Assembly: GCA_947426305.1 (NCBI GenBank)
Contig: CANEDP010000003.1
Coordinates: 47,915 to 111,914, forward strand
DNA from: an uncultured Clostridia bacterium
Lineage (GTDB): Bacteria > Bacillota > Clostridia > TANB77 > CAG-508
Reading direction: 5' to 3'
Length of the DNA stretch: 64,000 nucleotides
Positions 31,100 through 41,259 of the stretch are shown piece by piece (within the stretch, counting starts at the first letter, position 1; every line of letters begins with the position of its first letter). Position numbers and translations under genes: made by a program. The notes beneath the pieces are model-generated. The model was not told the DNA's origin. It saw nothing but the letters and a program-made list of their open reading frames with translations, and did not search any database.

Positions 31100-33341
31100 T
31101 TACATCATATTGTTTGGGTTAATATCGACAATGATTGTAGTATTCTTCATTTGGGATAAATGTGGGTCTTGAATTGCGTAATTTATTCTATCCAAATTTT
31201 GAGAATTCACTTTACCTTTTAGAATCATTCGATAGCGATATTTGTTTTTTATTTTATCAATTGGTGCTGGAACTGGTTGAAAAATTAGAAGATTTTCTGC
31301 TTGTACAGATTTCATCTTATTATATACTATTCCGAGCAACCTTCTTAAGTTCATAAAGATTTGTTCCTTGAAACTTGATTACCATTATATCGCAAAAAGG
31401 AGGATATTTCAACATTTTTCTTAAAGGAATTTCAGTTTTGTAAAATGCCTCGTAATTCTGGGTTTGACTATGCAAAATGGCATAGTTGTCTGGATTGTAA
31501 GTTTGAATAATAACTCTACCTGGTTCTTCTCTTCCAGCCCTTCCGTGCAACTTGCACTAATGTTTGAAATGTTCGCTCTGGCGCTCTAAAATCTTCTAAA
31601 TTTAAAATTCCATCTGCACTAATGACCCCCACAAGTGTTACATTGGGAAAATGATGTCCTTTTACGACCATTTGCGTTCCAATTAAAATATCGATATTTT
31701 CATTTTTAAATTGATTTAAAATTTGCTCATGCGAATTTTTTTTGCTGACAGTATCAATATCCATACGAAGCATTGATGCTGTAGGAAACAGTTCTCGAAT
31801 TTCTTCTTCTAATTTTTGTGTACCTGTTCCAAAATATTTTACTTTGGCACTTCCGCATTCTTCACACGTTTGTGGAACATTTTGCTCAAATCCGCAATAA
31901 TGACATTTCAATTTGTTTTCAAATTTGTGATACGTCAAACTAATATTGCAGTTTTTGCATTTAAACGTATGTCCGCAATCGCGACACATCAAAAAAGTTG
32001 AATATCCTCTACGATTTAAAAATAAAATTGTTTGTTTTTTGTCTTTCAAATTTTTCTGAATTTCTTCTTGCAGGCTAAAACTTAGCATCGATTTATTACC
32101 AAGTGCCAATTCCTTTCTTAAATCAACGATACTAATTTCCGGCAAATCCGCTTCACCAGCGCGTTTAGTCAATCGATATAAATTGGATTTTTTCGTTTCT
32201 TTGGCCTCGTAAAAACTTTCGATATCTGGTGTCGCACTTCCTAAAATAAGTGGACAAGCGTTTTTTTCAGCAATATATTTTGCCAAGTCTTTGGCATTGT
32301 AGCGTGGAGTTGTGTCCGATTTATAGGACATATCGTGTTCTTCATCAATAATTAGAATTCCTAAATTTCGAACTGGTGCAAAAATTGCAGAACGGGCGCC
32401 AATCACAATTTTAGCTTGTCCTTTTTGGATTTTTTGCCATTCGTCATAGCGTTCTCCCATTGATAACTTGCTATGCAATACCGCAATTTCTTCGCCAAAA
32501 CGTGCTAAAAATCGGTCTACCATTTGTGGCGTAAGCGAAATTTCTGGAACAAGAACAATTGCTGTTTTTCCGCTTTTCTAAAACTTTGCTAATCAGTTGC
32601 AAATAAATTTCTGTTTTCCCGAGAACCTGTGATTCCAAAAATCAAATTTTTGGAATATTGCTCATTTTCGATATCTTTTGCAATAGAAACAAAGCATTCT
32701 TTTTGCTCGTTACTTAAAATTCGTGGCTTGTCCTTCTCAACTTTTTTGCCGATAAATGGATTTCTTTCAATTGGTTGTTCAATCATTTCAATAATCCCAT
32801 TTTTTTCCATTGTTTTTAAAATCGATTTGCTGACATCTGCTAAAATTTCTAAATCTGGGCTGTAGATTCCGTCATTATTCTCCAGTAAAAATTGGGCTAC
32901 ACGAATGTGTTTTTCGCTTTTTAATTTGCCAGTCTCGATTAAAAAATCAATTTCGTCTTGGTCTTTTTTCAGAAAAATAAAATTGCCTGTTTTCTCCTTA
33001 GCTCTGTTTTCTAGTTTTTTTCCGCCAGTTCCTGGTGGCAACATGAGTTTGATACAATCGGAAAGATTGCAAAAGTATTTTCTTGCCATAAGTTTTGCCA
33101 AAATGATGTTTCCTTCTGTTAAACTTTGACTTTGGTCAATTTGGCAGATGTCTTTCTTGGCAAATTCTGATTTTTCTTTAAGCCCAATCACAAAACCATC
33201 TTCCAACTTCGAGCCTTTTCCAAAAGGTACCAAAACACGAGAGCCAATTTTCACTTGTTCTTCAAGTTCTAATGGCACACAATAGTCAAATATTCGATTA
33301 AGCGCTCTTGCATTACTATTGATAATTATTTCGGCAAACAT
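31100..33341 (-). CDS. priA: Primosomal protein N' (PriA helicase) in five ORF pieces; needs four +1 shifts at CGGN
   Basis: Restored GITGS[G]KTEIYLQLISKVLEK[G]KTAIVLVPEI...QTLVQVA[G]RAGREEPGRVIIQTYNP...KKVA[G]IVYNKMKS; 2242 nt minus 4 = 746 codons. Confidence 0.95.
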
Positions 33342-33490
33342 ATTACTTCCTTTTTTTCTTTTTACTATATCACATTTGGGGGGAATTTTTCAACTGTTTG
33401 TTTCTTAATTTTTTATAAATAAAAAATTTTTCTAACCACTTAAAAATAGAAAAACTGTGCAAAATTGTAAAATTTTGCACAGCTGAAACC

Positions 33491-33866
33491 TTATTCAGAC
33501 ACGGAAGTAGTAGCAATAATACAAACATACTCTTTTGCATTATTGTTTTCATCTCCGTCTTCTGGACAATCACAACTCAACATTTTTTGCCTCTGGCGCT
33601 GTGAATTCCAAACTTTCGTCATGCCCACAAGTATCGCAATAAAAATGGACACTTACAGTTTCATCTTTTTGTAACACCAGTTCCAAAGGATAGCTTTTCG
33701 CCATCTGACTACCAGTATTTGCCATTCCTAAACCGTTTAGTGACAGTTCAACCATTGCATAGCCCGCACTAGTCTTTACCTCAACGATTGCATGTGTCTT
33801 ATCCGATTTACATCCAGTAAGACAAATTGAAAGCATCACACCTAATAACAACATCCGCTTCTTCAT
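33491..33866 (-). CDS. Small lipoprotein with Cys-rich region; frame interrupted in a poly-A run, not at CGG
   Basis: MKK(CGG)MLLLGVMLSICLTGC lipobox; CDTCGHDESLEFTAPEAK then +1 frame MLSCDCPEDGDENNNAKEYVCIIATTSVSE*. Confidence 0.55.
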
Positions 33867-33937
33867 ATTTTTTTACCTTCCTTTCTGCAAGTAAATTATA
33901 ACTCACAAACAAATCTATATTTTTAGTTCTTATATCA

Positions 33938-33966
33938 ATTATACCATATTATGTCAATTTTGTCAA
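33938..33966 (-). promoter_or_regulatory. Consensus sigma70 promoter TTGACA-N17-TATAAT
   Basis: TTGACAAAATTGACATAATATGGTATAAT. Confidence 0.75.
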
Positions 33967-34126
33967 TCTTTTGAATAAAATTTCTCTTGTTTTTTACTTG
34001 ATTTATCAAAAATTCTATTGTATAATAACAATACTTTCATTCTTAAAAGTTTTTTACGTCTAAAAAACTTTTTCCAGAATAAAACTTTATATTTTAACTT
34101 TCGCGCTATTTTTGTGCCTATTTTAT

Positions 34127-34154
34127 GTGCCAAGGAGGTGAAAATTCTTGGCAC
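34127..34154 (+). promoter_or_regulatory. Hairpin GTGCCAAG...CTTGGCAC with a perfect Shine-Dalgarno (AAGGAGGTGA) overlapping the left arm and loop
   Basis: 8-bp perfect arms, in the leader of a small ORF. Confidence 0.6.
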
Positions 34155-34183
34155 AAATTTAGCACGAAAGGAGGAATGTATCG

Positions 34184-34309
34184 ATGTCTCGTAAAAATAG
34201 AAAATCAAAAGATAAAACGAATGCAGTAAGAAAACATCTTTGGAGTACAGCTATTTTCGTAAAAATGATGACTGAAATCATTAAAAACATTTGCGAAATC
34301 TTTCGTTAA
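34184..34309 (+). CDS. 41-aa basic small protein
   Basis: MSRKNRKSKDKTNAVRKHLWSTAIFVKMMTEIIKNICEIFR*; AAAGGAGG upstream; terminator follows. Confidence 0.6.
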   Translation: MSRKNRKSKDKTNAVRKHLWSTAIFVKMMTEIIKNICEIFR

Positions 34310-34318
34310 GCAAAAAAC

Positions 34319-34344
34319 AGGTAGCCCAAACTACCTGTTTTTTT
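34319..34344 (+). terminator. Intrinsic terminator CAGGTAG cccaaa CTACCTG TTTTTTT
   Basis: Hairpin plus T run. Confidence 0.85.
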
Positions 34345-34450
34345 GTCTCGTAAAAATAAATTTTATAAATAAAAGTATATTACTTATTATTTACAACTTT
34401 ATTTTATTATACTTAATTTATGGAAAAATGTCAATACTTTTTTGTAAATA

Positions 34451-35011
34451 TTATTCTTCCAACCACTTTTGATATTCTCTCAAAATCAACTCCTTCACTT
34501 CCAAAGGCGTTTTATCCGTGGTATCTACAACTAAATCGTAGTTAGATACATCTTCTTTATGCACACCATAAAGGTTGAAATAGCGCTCATTTTCCATTTT
34601 GTAGCGTCGAAGCATATCTGCTTTTTGTTCGTCAACGGTCGAAAATTTTTCGGTTTCTTTGCGATTTTCGTCATAAAATGCTCGTTTGGCAGCCTCATTA
34701 ATATCAATTGTCAAGTACACTTTGAAAGACTCTGGAACAGCATACCAACCAAGTCTTGCATCAATAATAAAATGGTCATGCTCTTTGGCATATTCAGCAG
34801 CACTTTTTTCGATTTGTCGATCAATTTCTGGATGTTCATTTAAGTAGGCATTAAAACTCGTAATGTCCAAACCTTGCTCTTTAGCCAATTTTCGCACATA
34901 TTCACCATTTCGATAAATCGTATAATTTAATTCTTCACTTAATAATTTTGAAACCGTTCCTTTTCCGCTAGCTAGTTCGCCAGCCAAGGAAATTATATTT
35001 TTCTTTTCCAT
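34451..35011 (-). CDS. Cytidylate-kinase-like nucleotide kinase (AAA_18 / Cmk2 type)
   Basis: IISLAGELASGKGTVSKLLSEEL...FIIDARLGWYAVPESFKVYL. Confidence 0.7.
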   Translation of the reverse strand: MEKKNIISLAGELASGKGTVSKLLSEELNYTIYRNGEYVRKLAKEQGLDITSFNAYLNEHPEIDRQIEKSAAEYAKEHDHFIIDARLGWYAVPESFKVYLTIDINEAAKRAFYDENRKETEKFSTVDEQKADMLRRYKMENERYFNLYGVHKEDVSNYDLVVDTTDKTPLEVKELILREYQKWLEE

Positions 35012-35028
35012 ATCCTACACCATTTCTT

Positions 35029-35241
35029 TTATTCTTCATTTTCTGCATCATCATTTACTTCGTATACACGATTTTCATAGATTTCATTGACAGCAAGTGT
35101 TACTGGAGATTTTTCGTCTACGCTTGTCATTGGAGTTTCTCCTTCTGCAATCTGTCTTGCTCTTTTGGCTGTCATAATCACTAAAGAATAGCGATTATCT
35201 ACCTTTTTTAATAAATCAGTTACTGCTGGTTTTACCATCAT
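35029..35241 (-). CDS. rpoZ: RNA polymerase omega subunit
   Basis: VDNRYSLVIMTAKRARQIAEG, VTLAVNEIYENRV. Confidence 0.9.
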   Translation of the reverse strand: MMVKPAVTDLLKKVDNRYSLVIMTAKRARQIAEGETPMTSVDEKSPVTLAVNEIYENRVYEVNDDAENEE

Positions 35242-35242
35242 T

Positions 35243-35503
35243 TTAACATTCCCCCTTTTCTAAATCCATTTGATTATTATTTAATCTGCCTGCAATCGTT
35301 TCTGGTTGAACAGCAGATAAAATGACATGACCTGAGTCCATCATAATAACTGATCTTGTACGTCTTCCAAATGTTGCATCAATGGCTCGTTTTTCGTCTT
35401 TTGCTTCTTGGACAATTCTTTTTAATGGCGCCGATTCTGGACTTACGATTGATATAATTCTTTCACTTGACACCATACTTCCAAATCCAATGTTTATTAG
35501 CAT
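35243..35503 (-). CDS. remA: RemA-family extracellular matrix regulator (DUF370)
   Basis: [70 protein letters not shown]. Confidence 0.92.
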   Translation of the reverse strand: MLINIGFGSMVSSERIISIVSPESAPLKRIVQEAKDEKRAIDATFGRRTRSVIMMDSGHVILSAVQPETIAGRLNNNQMDLEKGEC

Positions 35504-35523
35504 TTCATTCCATCCTTTCTATT

Positions 35524-35544
35524 GGGTTGGTCAAGACCAATCCC
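35524..35544. repeat. Palindrome GGGTTGGTCAAGACCAATCCC between remA and yicC
   Basis: Core TTGGTCNNGACCAA-like palindrome, also at the copA 3' end. Confidence 0.5.
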
Positions 35545-35550
35545 TCCTTT

Positions 35551-36426
35551 TTATTCGACATTTTGCACTTGTTCTCTGATGTTTTCAATTTCTGTTTTAA
35601 CTTCAATCACGCGATTGGTAATTTCCAAACAATTTGCCTTTGAGCCAATGGTATTGATTTCTCGGTTCATTTCTTGAATTAAGAAATCAAACTTTTTGCC
35701 AATTGGAGAATTTTCTTTCAAAAAATTTCTAAATTGCATGATGTGGCTTTTTAGTCTTGTCAATTCTTCTTCAATCGAAGATTTGTCGGAAAAAATCACA
35801 ATTTCTTGTGCCAATCGATTTTCGTCTGCCACTTTCGTATCCATAAGTTCTTTGACTCTTGACTCTAATTTTTGCATATATTCTTGAACTAATGTTCCAG
35901 AATATTTCTCAATTTCATTGACTTTTTCTTCAATCCAAGCAATTCTTTTTTCCATATCTTCGATTAATTTTTGTCCTTCTGCCTCGCGCATTTCCACAAA
36001 ATTTTTAAGAGCCTCTTCTAATGCAAACATTAATTCTTTGCCCAGAATTTCTTCTGATTCATCTTCTTCGACTTTTAAAACTTCTGGCATTTTAGCAAGT
36101 GCCATCACATCTATATCGTATTCTACACCAGTTTCTTTTGCCAATTCTTCCAAACCTTTTACATATTCTTTGGCAAGTTCTAAATTGAAATGAATGGTAC
36201 TTCCTATATTACTGTAATTTTCAAAATTAACAAACACATCAATTTTTCCACGCGAAATGCTTTCTGCCATTTTTTTGCGAATCTTATCTTCAAATGGATT
36301 CAAAATCCTTGGCATTCGAATTCCAATATCGCTATATTTATGATTGACTGATTTGATATCAATACTATAATTTCTGCCATCTTTTTCATATTTTCCACGG
36401 CCAAAGCCTGTCATACTTTTTATCAT
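35551..36426 (-). CDS. yicC: YicC-family endoribonuclease
   Basis: MIKSMTGFGRG...VKTEIENIREQVQNVE. Confidence 0.93.
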   Translation of the reverse strand: MIKSMTGFGRGKYEKDGRNYSIDIKSVNHKYSDIGIRMPRILNPFEDKIRKKMAESISRGKIDVFVNFENYSNIGSTIHFNLELAKEYVKGLEELAKETGVEYDIDVMALAKMPEVLKVEEDESEEILGKELMFALEEALKNFVEMREAEGQKLIEDMEKRIAWIEEKVNEIEKYSGTLVQEYMQKLESRVKELMDTKVADENRLAQEIVIFSDKSSIEEELTRLKSHIMQFRNFLKENSPIGKKFDFLIQEMNREINTIGSKANCLEITNRVIEVKTEIENIREQVQNVE

Positions 36427-36445
36427 GCTTTTTAATTTCCCTTCA

Positions 36446-36934
36446 TTATTTGATTTCTTCTTTCACAATTTCTTTGACATCACTTAAATTATTTTGATAA
36501 TTTTTTTCTGTTTTGATATAAATTACAATCGATTTTGCAATATAATAAATCGCATAAAAAATGGGAATAAAAGTTAATTGCACACAAAATTTTCGGTCTA
36601 AATTTTGATAAATATACGGAATGTACAAAACTAAAATACTTAGTACCAATAGTTCAATTCCCACAATTGCCATTTTTCCATTTTCTTTTCGATAGGCAAA
36701 TTCAAATAAAACAACTGTTGCAATAATCGCAATCATAGGAAAAATTTTGAAAGCGATGTTCATCACCTCTTGTTTAGCGTAAATGTAAACAGCATCTATT
36801 AAACAAATATACAGCATAACACCGATAGCTAATAAAACGTTGTGAAAAATTCTTTGATGCAACTCATTTTTGACCTTTTCTGTCATTTTTCTTTTTTGCG
36901 TAATTTCTTCTACCATTTTGGTCGTTTTTTCCAA
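36446..36934 (-). CDS. Hypothetical membrane protein
   Basis: Four hydrophobic segments. Confidence 0.5.
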   Translation of the reverse strand: MEKTTKMVEEITQKRKMTEKVKNELHQRIFHNVLLAIGVMLYICLIDAVYIYAKQEVMNIAFKIFPMIAIIATVVLFEFAYRKENGKMAIVGIELLVLSILVLYIPYIYQNLDRKFCVQLTFIPIFYAIYYIAKSIVIYIKTEKNYQNNLSDVKEIVKEEIK

Positions 36935-36937
36935 TGT

Positions 36938-37702
36938 TTATTCCTCCAATTCATACATAATAATGGACGATACCTGAAGTGCCACCGTTTCGGTTCTTAA
37001 GATTCTTTTTCCAAGGCTGACTACTTTTGCGCCTGCTTCTTGCAAAACTTGGACTTCCTCTTTTTCAATTCCACCTTCTGGTCCAACAATGACTGCTATT
37101 TTTAGGTTTTCTTTCGTATGTTTTATGTTTAACAATTCATTTTTGATTGAATTGTTTGTTTCTTCTTCATAAGCTAGTAACAGCAAATCGTATTCGTTAG
37201 CCAACTTACAAATTTCTTTTACTTTTATCACACCTTCTACTTTTGGCACTAAATCTCGTTTGGCTTGCTTAGCAGCCACTTCCGCAATTTTTTGCCAACG
37301 CTCGATTTTCTTAACTTCGTCTTTTCCTACTAATTTAACAATGCTTCTTTGGAAGGCAACTGGAATAAATTTCGAAACACCAAGTTCGGTTCCTTTTTGC
37401 AAAATGAGTTCCATTTTGTCGGCTTTGGGAAGTCCTTGAAAAATGTGAAGTTCAATGTTTCCTTCTGCAATTGCGTCGATTTTTTGTAAGATTTCCGTTT
37501 GCACAACTTCTTTTTCAATCGCAGAAATTTCGCAAATATAATTTTCTTTCGTCTCCTGAATGCAAATCTGAATTTGGTCTCCGTTTTTTAGCCTTAGCAC
37601 GTTTTTGATGTGATTGACATCACTGCCAATTATTTCAATTTTATCTTCTTTTCTATTTTCTTGTTTTACAAAAAATTTTCTCATATCAATTTTTTCCATC
37701 AC
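36938..37702 (-). CDS. rsmE: 16S rRNA m3U1498 methyltransferase
   Basis: HIKNVLRLKNGD...VIVGPEGGIEKEEV...LGKRILRTETVAL. Confidence 0.93.
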   Translation of the reverse strand: MMEKIDMRKFFVKQENRKEDKIEIIGSDVNHIKNVLRLKNGDQIQICIQETKENYICEISAIEKEVVQTEILQKIDAIAEGNIELHIFQGLPKADKMELILQKGTELGVSKFIPVAFQRSIVKLVGKDEVKKIERWQKIAEVAAKQAKRDLVPKVEGVIKVKEICKLANEYDLLLLAYEEETNNSIKNELLNIKHTKENLKIAVIVGPEGGIEKEEVQVLQEAGAKVVSLGKRILRTETVALQVSSIIMYELEE

Positions 37703-37798
37703 TTAATAAGGATATGGAAAATACCCTTTTTTTCATTATAGCACATTTTTTAGGAAAAAGAAAGAGATTTTGGAAAAATTTTACAATTTTTATGCATT

Positions 37799-38404
37799 TT
37801 ACATAAACTTTATGCCTTTTGTCTCTATTATATTAAACTTATCGTCATTATAATCTAATATTGTCGTTGCTAAATCGTCTAATTCAATTTTTTTATCTAC
37901 GTTCAATATCATTTTAAATATACTTTTGCATACATTCCCATGCGTAACTATAGCAATCGTTTTTACATCTTTACTGTCTTGTAGTATAGAATTAATCGCT
38001 CCTTTTACTCTATTATCAAACTCCCCAATATCTTCTCCACCCAAGAATGTCTTTCCTTGATAATATCCTGTATCTTTATATTCTTCCTTTTGCAGTACAT
38101 AAGAGAATATACTTTTAGCAAGCTCTTTATTTACCCCAGATCGAATCCCATGAGAATTTAATTCTCTGATATCTTCTATTACTTTCAACTCTACTTTTAT
38201 GTTCTCATTCAATATCTGCGCAGTTTGATAGGCTCTTTTATAAGGACTTGTATAAATTCTTTCTATTCCATAATTATCTGTTTCTTTCTTGTATTGCTTT
38301 ACTTTGTCTTTGCCGTTTTCAGTCAAGTCAAAATCAGCAATTCCACCATAACAATTTTCAATATCATCTATTGACTCACTATGTCTTATTAGGTAAATTT
38401 TCAT
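37799..38404 (-). CDS. Histidine phosphatase family protein
   Basis: MKIYLIRHSESIDDIEN...YTSPYKRAYQTAQIL...VTHGNVCKSIF. Confidence 0.85.
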   Translation of the reverse strand: MKIYLIRHSESIDDIENCYGGIADFDLTENGKDKVKQYKKETDNYGIERIYTSPYKRAYQTAQILNENIKVELKVIEDIRELNSHGIRSGVNKELAKSIFSYVLQKEEYKDTGYYQGKTFLGGEDIGEFDNRVKGAINSILQDSKDVKTIAIVTHGNVCKSIFKMILNVDKKIELDDLATTILDYNDDKFNIIETKGIKFM

Positions 38405-38430
38405 ACCATCAAAAAATTCCTTTCTCTTCT

Positions 38431-39130
38431 TCACACTTTCTTCACCTTAAAATCCAAATAATCCGAACTTACCAACTCAAACCCAATTCCATCTTTCTCA
38501 CCAACGAACGCTTCTTTATGCGATTCTCCATGCAAATGCCCATAAAAACACTGCTTAATCCCATATTTTTGCATCATCTTCACAAAATCAATTTCCTCTG
38601 GTACAGTTTCTTTAAAAAATGGCGGATAATGCAAAAAGCAAAGAATTTCTTTATCATCTCCAAACTGTTTCATTCCATCTTGAATAGACAACTCTAAACG
38701 CTCTTTTTCACGTTTCAAAATTTTATAATTTTCCTCTACTTTCCAAGCATTGGTCGCCCAACCACGTGTTCCAACAATCATTTTATTTTCTACTAAATAA
38801 CTATTATTTTGCAAAAAATGAATTTTATCAAACTGATTTTCTCCGTAAAAACTTCGTTAATTTCGCCATGGTATTCCACCAATAATCGTGATTTCCCTTG
38901 GAAATGATTTTGATCCCTGGCAAAGAATGAAGAAATTCAAAATCTTGAAATGCTTCTTCTAGAGTCATTGCCCAAGAAAAATCGCCAGAAATAATGACCG
39001 TATCTTCATTGGTAACATTTTCGTTCCAATTTTGCTTAATTTTTTCGCTGTGGTTGCCCCAACCAAAAATATCCATTGGTTTGTCCGTTCCAAAAGATAA
39101 ATGCAAATCGCCAATTGTAAAAATTGCCAT
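38431..39130 (-). CDS. Metallophosphoesterase; needs +1 shift at CGGA (38842-38845)
   Basis: MAIFTIGDLHLSFGTDKPMD...ISGDFSWAM...GNHDYWWNTMAKLTKFL[G]ENQFDKIHFLQNNSYLVENKMIVGTRGW; 700 nt minus 1 = 233 codons. Confidence 0.9.
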
Positions 39131-39152
39131 ATTGGTTTCCTTTCTGTGTTTT

Positions 39153-40146
39153 TTATCCTAATTTCAAATTGGGTATGGCGTTTAAATGTAAATCTGCTGT
39201 TTTTCCTGCAGTAAAATCGTAATACCCTTGAGCTGCAATCATGGCGGCATTGTCTGTACATAAAATTGGTTCTGGATAATAGGCTTTTATGTTTAATTCT
39301 TTTGCCATTTTATCCATTTGGGCTCGGATATACGAATTTCGCGAAACACCTCCTGCTAGCACAATTTTGTCTACTTCACATTGTTCAACTGCTTTTTTGG
39401 TATTGCAAATTAGCATTTCTGTAACCGCTTTTTGAAAACTAGCACATAAATCTGCCTTGTTTAAATCTGGCATTTTATGATTTAAGTTAATAACCGCTGT
39501 TTTTATGCCACTAAAGCTAAAATCTAGCCCTTCTAAATGTGTTTGTGGTAATGCTATATTAGCAGTTCCTCTTTTTGCCATGGCATCGATTTTAGGACCT
39601 CCTGGATAGCCAAGCCCTACAACTCTTGCAACTTTGTCAAAGGCTTCTCCGATGGCATCATCACGCGTTTTTCCTAAAATTTCGTAGGTATTGTAATTTT
39701 TGACGTTGACTAAATGGGTGTGTCCACCAGAAATAATGAGACATAAAAATGGTGGTTCTAACTCCTGATGTGTCAAAAAGTTAGCAGCAATATGACCTGC
39801 AATATGATTGACAGCAATCAAAGGTTTTTGGCACGCAAAACTTAACGCTTTGGCATATGAAACGCCAACTAGCAAAGCACCCACAAGTCCTGGACCTCCG
39901 TGTAACTGCAATGGCGTCCATATCATCAAGCGTCAAATTTGCCTCTTTTAGTGCTTCTTTCATGATTTGATTGATGACTTCTGTATGACATCTCGAAGCA
40001 ATTTCTGGCACAACTCCACCATATTCTTCATGAATTTTTATTTGCGAATGAATGATGTTTGACAAAACTTCTCGTCCGTTTTTTACAACGGCTACTGATG
40101 TTTCATCACAACTTGATTCGATTCCTAAAACAATTGTATCTTTCAT
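39153..40146 (-). CDS. tsaD: tRNA N6-adenosine threonylcarbamoyltransferase; needs +1 shift at CGGA (39897-39900)
   Basis: [21 protein letters not shown]...DAIAVT[G][21 protein letters not shown]; 994 nt minus 1 = 331 codons. Confidence 0.95.
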
Positions 40147-40147
40147 C

Positions 40148-40876
40148 TTAAAACACTCCAAATATTGTACCAATGCAGTTAAACAAGAAAACAAATATGG
40201 TATTAACAACTGGTGAAACAACGTAACCTAGTAGACCTGTGATCCATAATATCATAAAAATGAATTGCAATGTATTGGCATTAGAATCTAGCCACTCAAT
40301 GGCACGATAGGGTAAAATTCTTCGAAAAATTTTTTCGCCGTCTAATGGTGGTAGTGGGATTAGATTAAATACCCCTAATCCAATATTAATGCAAACTGTA
40401 TAGAGTACTACATTGATTAAAATTACCATTAATTGCGTATCTGGTGCGTATTTTAGCATGGCATAGTAGATAATCGTAAAAAGAATGGCTAAAATGAAAT
40501 TTATGAGTGGTCCTGCAAGGGATACCAGTGCTTCGCAGGTGGCTCTTGATTTATTGCTGGTAAAGTTGTTGGGATTAATCATGACGGGTCTTCCCCAACC
40601 AACGCCTGCAAATAGAAGGAGGATAAAACCAAATGGATCCATGTGAGCCATAGGATTTAAGGTGAGTCTTCCTTGGGCTCTTGGCGTGGTATCACCAAAA
40701 TGGTCGGCTGTCCATGCGTGAGCAAATTCGTGAAAAGTCATTGCAATAACGACTGCTGGAATGGTTAGAAGGGTTTCTATCCAAAATCCAGAACCTGCAC
40801 TAGCAAGTGAAATTACCACTAAAATAGCTAAAATAATGTATAATGTTTTTTTATCAATTCCGTTTCCAAAAAACAT
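40148..40876 (-). CDS. Site-2 protease family (M50) metalloprotease
   Basis: [38 protein letters not shown]...[10 protein letters not shown]. Confidence 0.92.
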   Translation of the reverse strand: MFFGNGIDKKTLYIILAILVVISLASAGSGFWIETLLTIPAVVIAMTFHEFAHAWTADHFGDTTPRAQGRLTLNPMAHMDPFGFILLLFAGVGWGRPVMINPNNFTSNKSRATCEALVSLAGPLINFILAILFTIIYYAMLKYAPDTQLMVILINVVLYTVCINIGLGVFNLIPLPPLDGEKIFRRILPYRAIEWLDSNANTLQFIFMILWITGLLGYVVSPVVNTIFVFLFNCIGTIFGVF

Positions 40877-40905
40877 AATTTTCTCCTTTCGATTAAAAAA
40901 ATAAT

Positions 40906-41247
40906 TTATTTCCATATCCATTTTGAATAATAGGCATTGGTTGAAAAATCAACCTTTTCTTTTTTGGTACCATTACTGTAAAAAAGCAAAGGTCCCATTT
41001 GGTCATATAATTCAAACCCTTTATTTTTCATATATTTCTCTAAGGAAGCACTTGGCTTGCTAAATATTACTTGATGAGGAAATTTTTGCACAATTGTATA
41101 TTCTTTATCCGTAAATAGTATTTGTAGCATTCCAAAACAGGAAGAAAACGGATTCCATACACTAAATTTACCAATTGAAAAAATAGTTGCTCCACTTAAA
41201 ATAATTGCGAATATAGTTATGATTGATATTACAATTACTTTTTTCAT
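40906..41247 (-). CDS. Hypothetical membrane-anchored protein
   Basis: N-terminal TM. Confidence 0.5.
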   Translation of the reverse strand: MKKVIVISIITIFAIILSGATIFSIGKFSVWNPFSSCFGMLQILFTDKEYTIVQKFPHQVIFSKPSASLEKYMKNKGFELYDQMGPLLFYSNGTKKEKVDFSTNAYYSKWIWK

Positions 41248-41259
41248 AGTTTTACCTTT

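Noticed and set aside
31542-31545. AGG as a second frameshift codon (by analogy with Perkinsus mitochondria)
   Set aside because: AGG directly after the CGGA site encodes the conserved Arg of QVAGRAGR in frame, so AGG is read normally.
32618-32621. CGG read as Arg followed by skipping the next base (CGG|N)
   Set aside because: Would put Arg in place of the invariant Gly of PriA GSGKT, UvrC KPGVY and the HprK P-loop; Gly fits all sites.
31100-33341. priA, uvrC, mnmA, tsaD as pseudogenes
   Set aside because: Catalytic motifs are intact and genes are normally essential or highly conserved; several carry multiple identical lesions.
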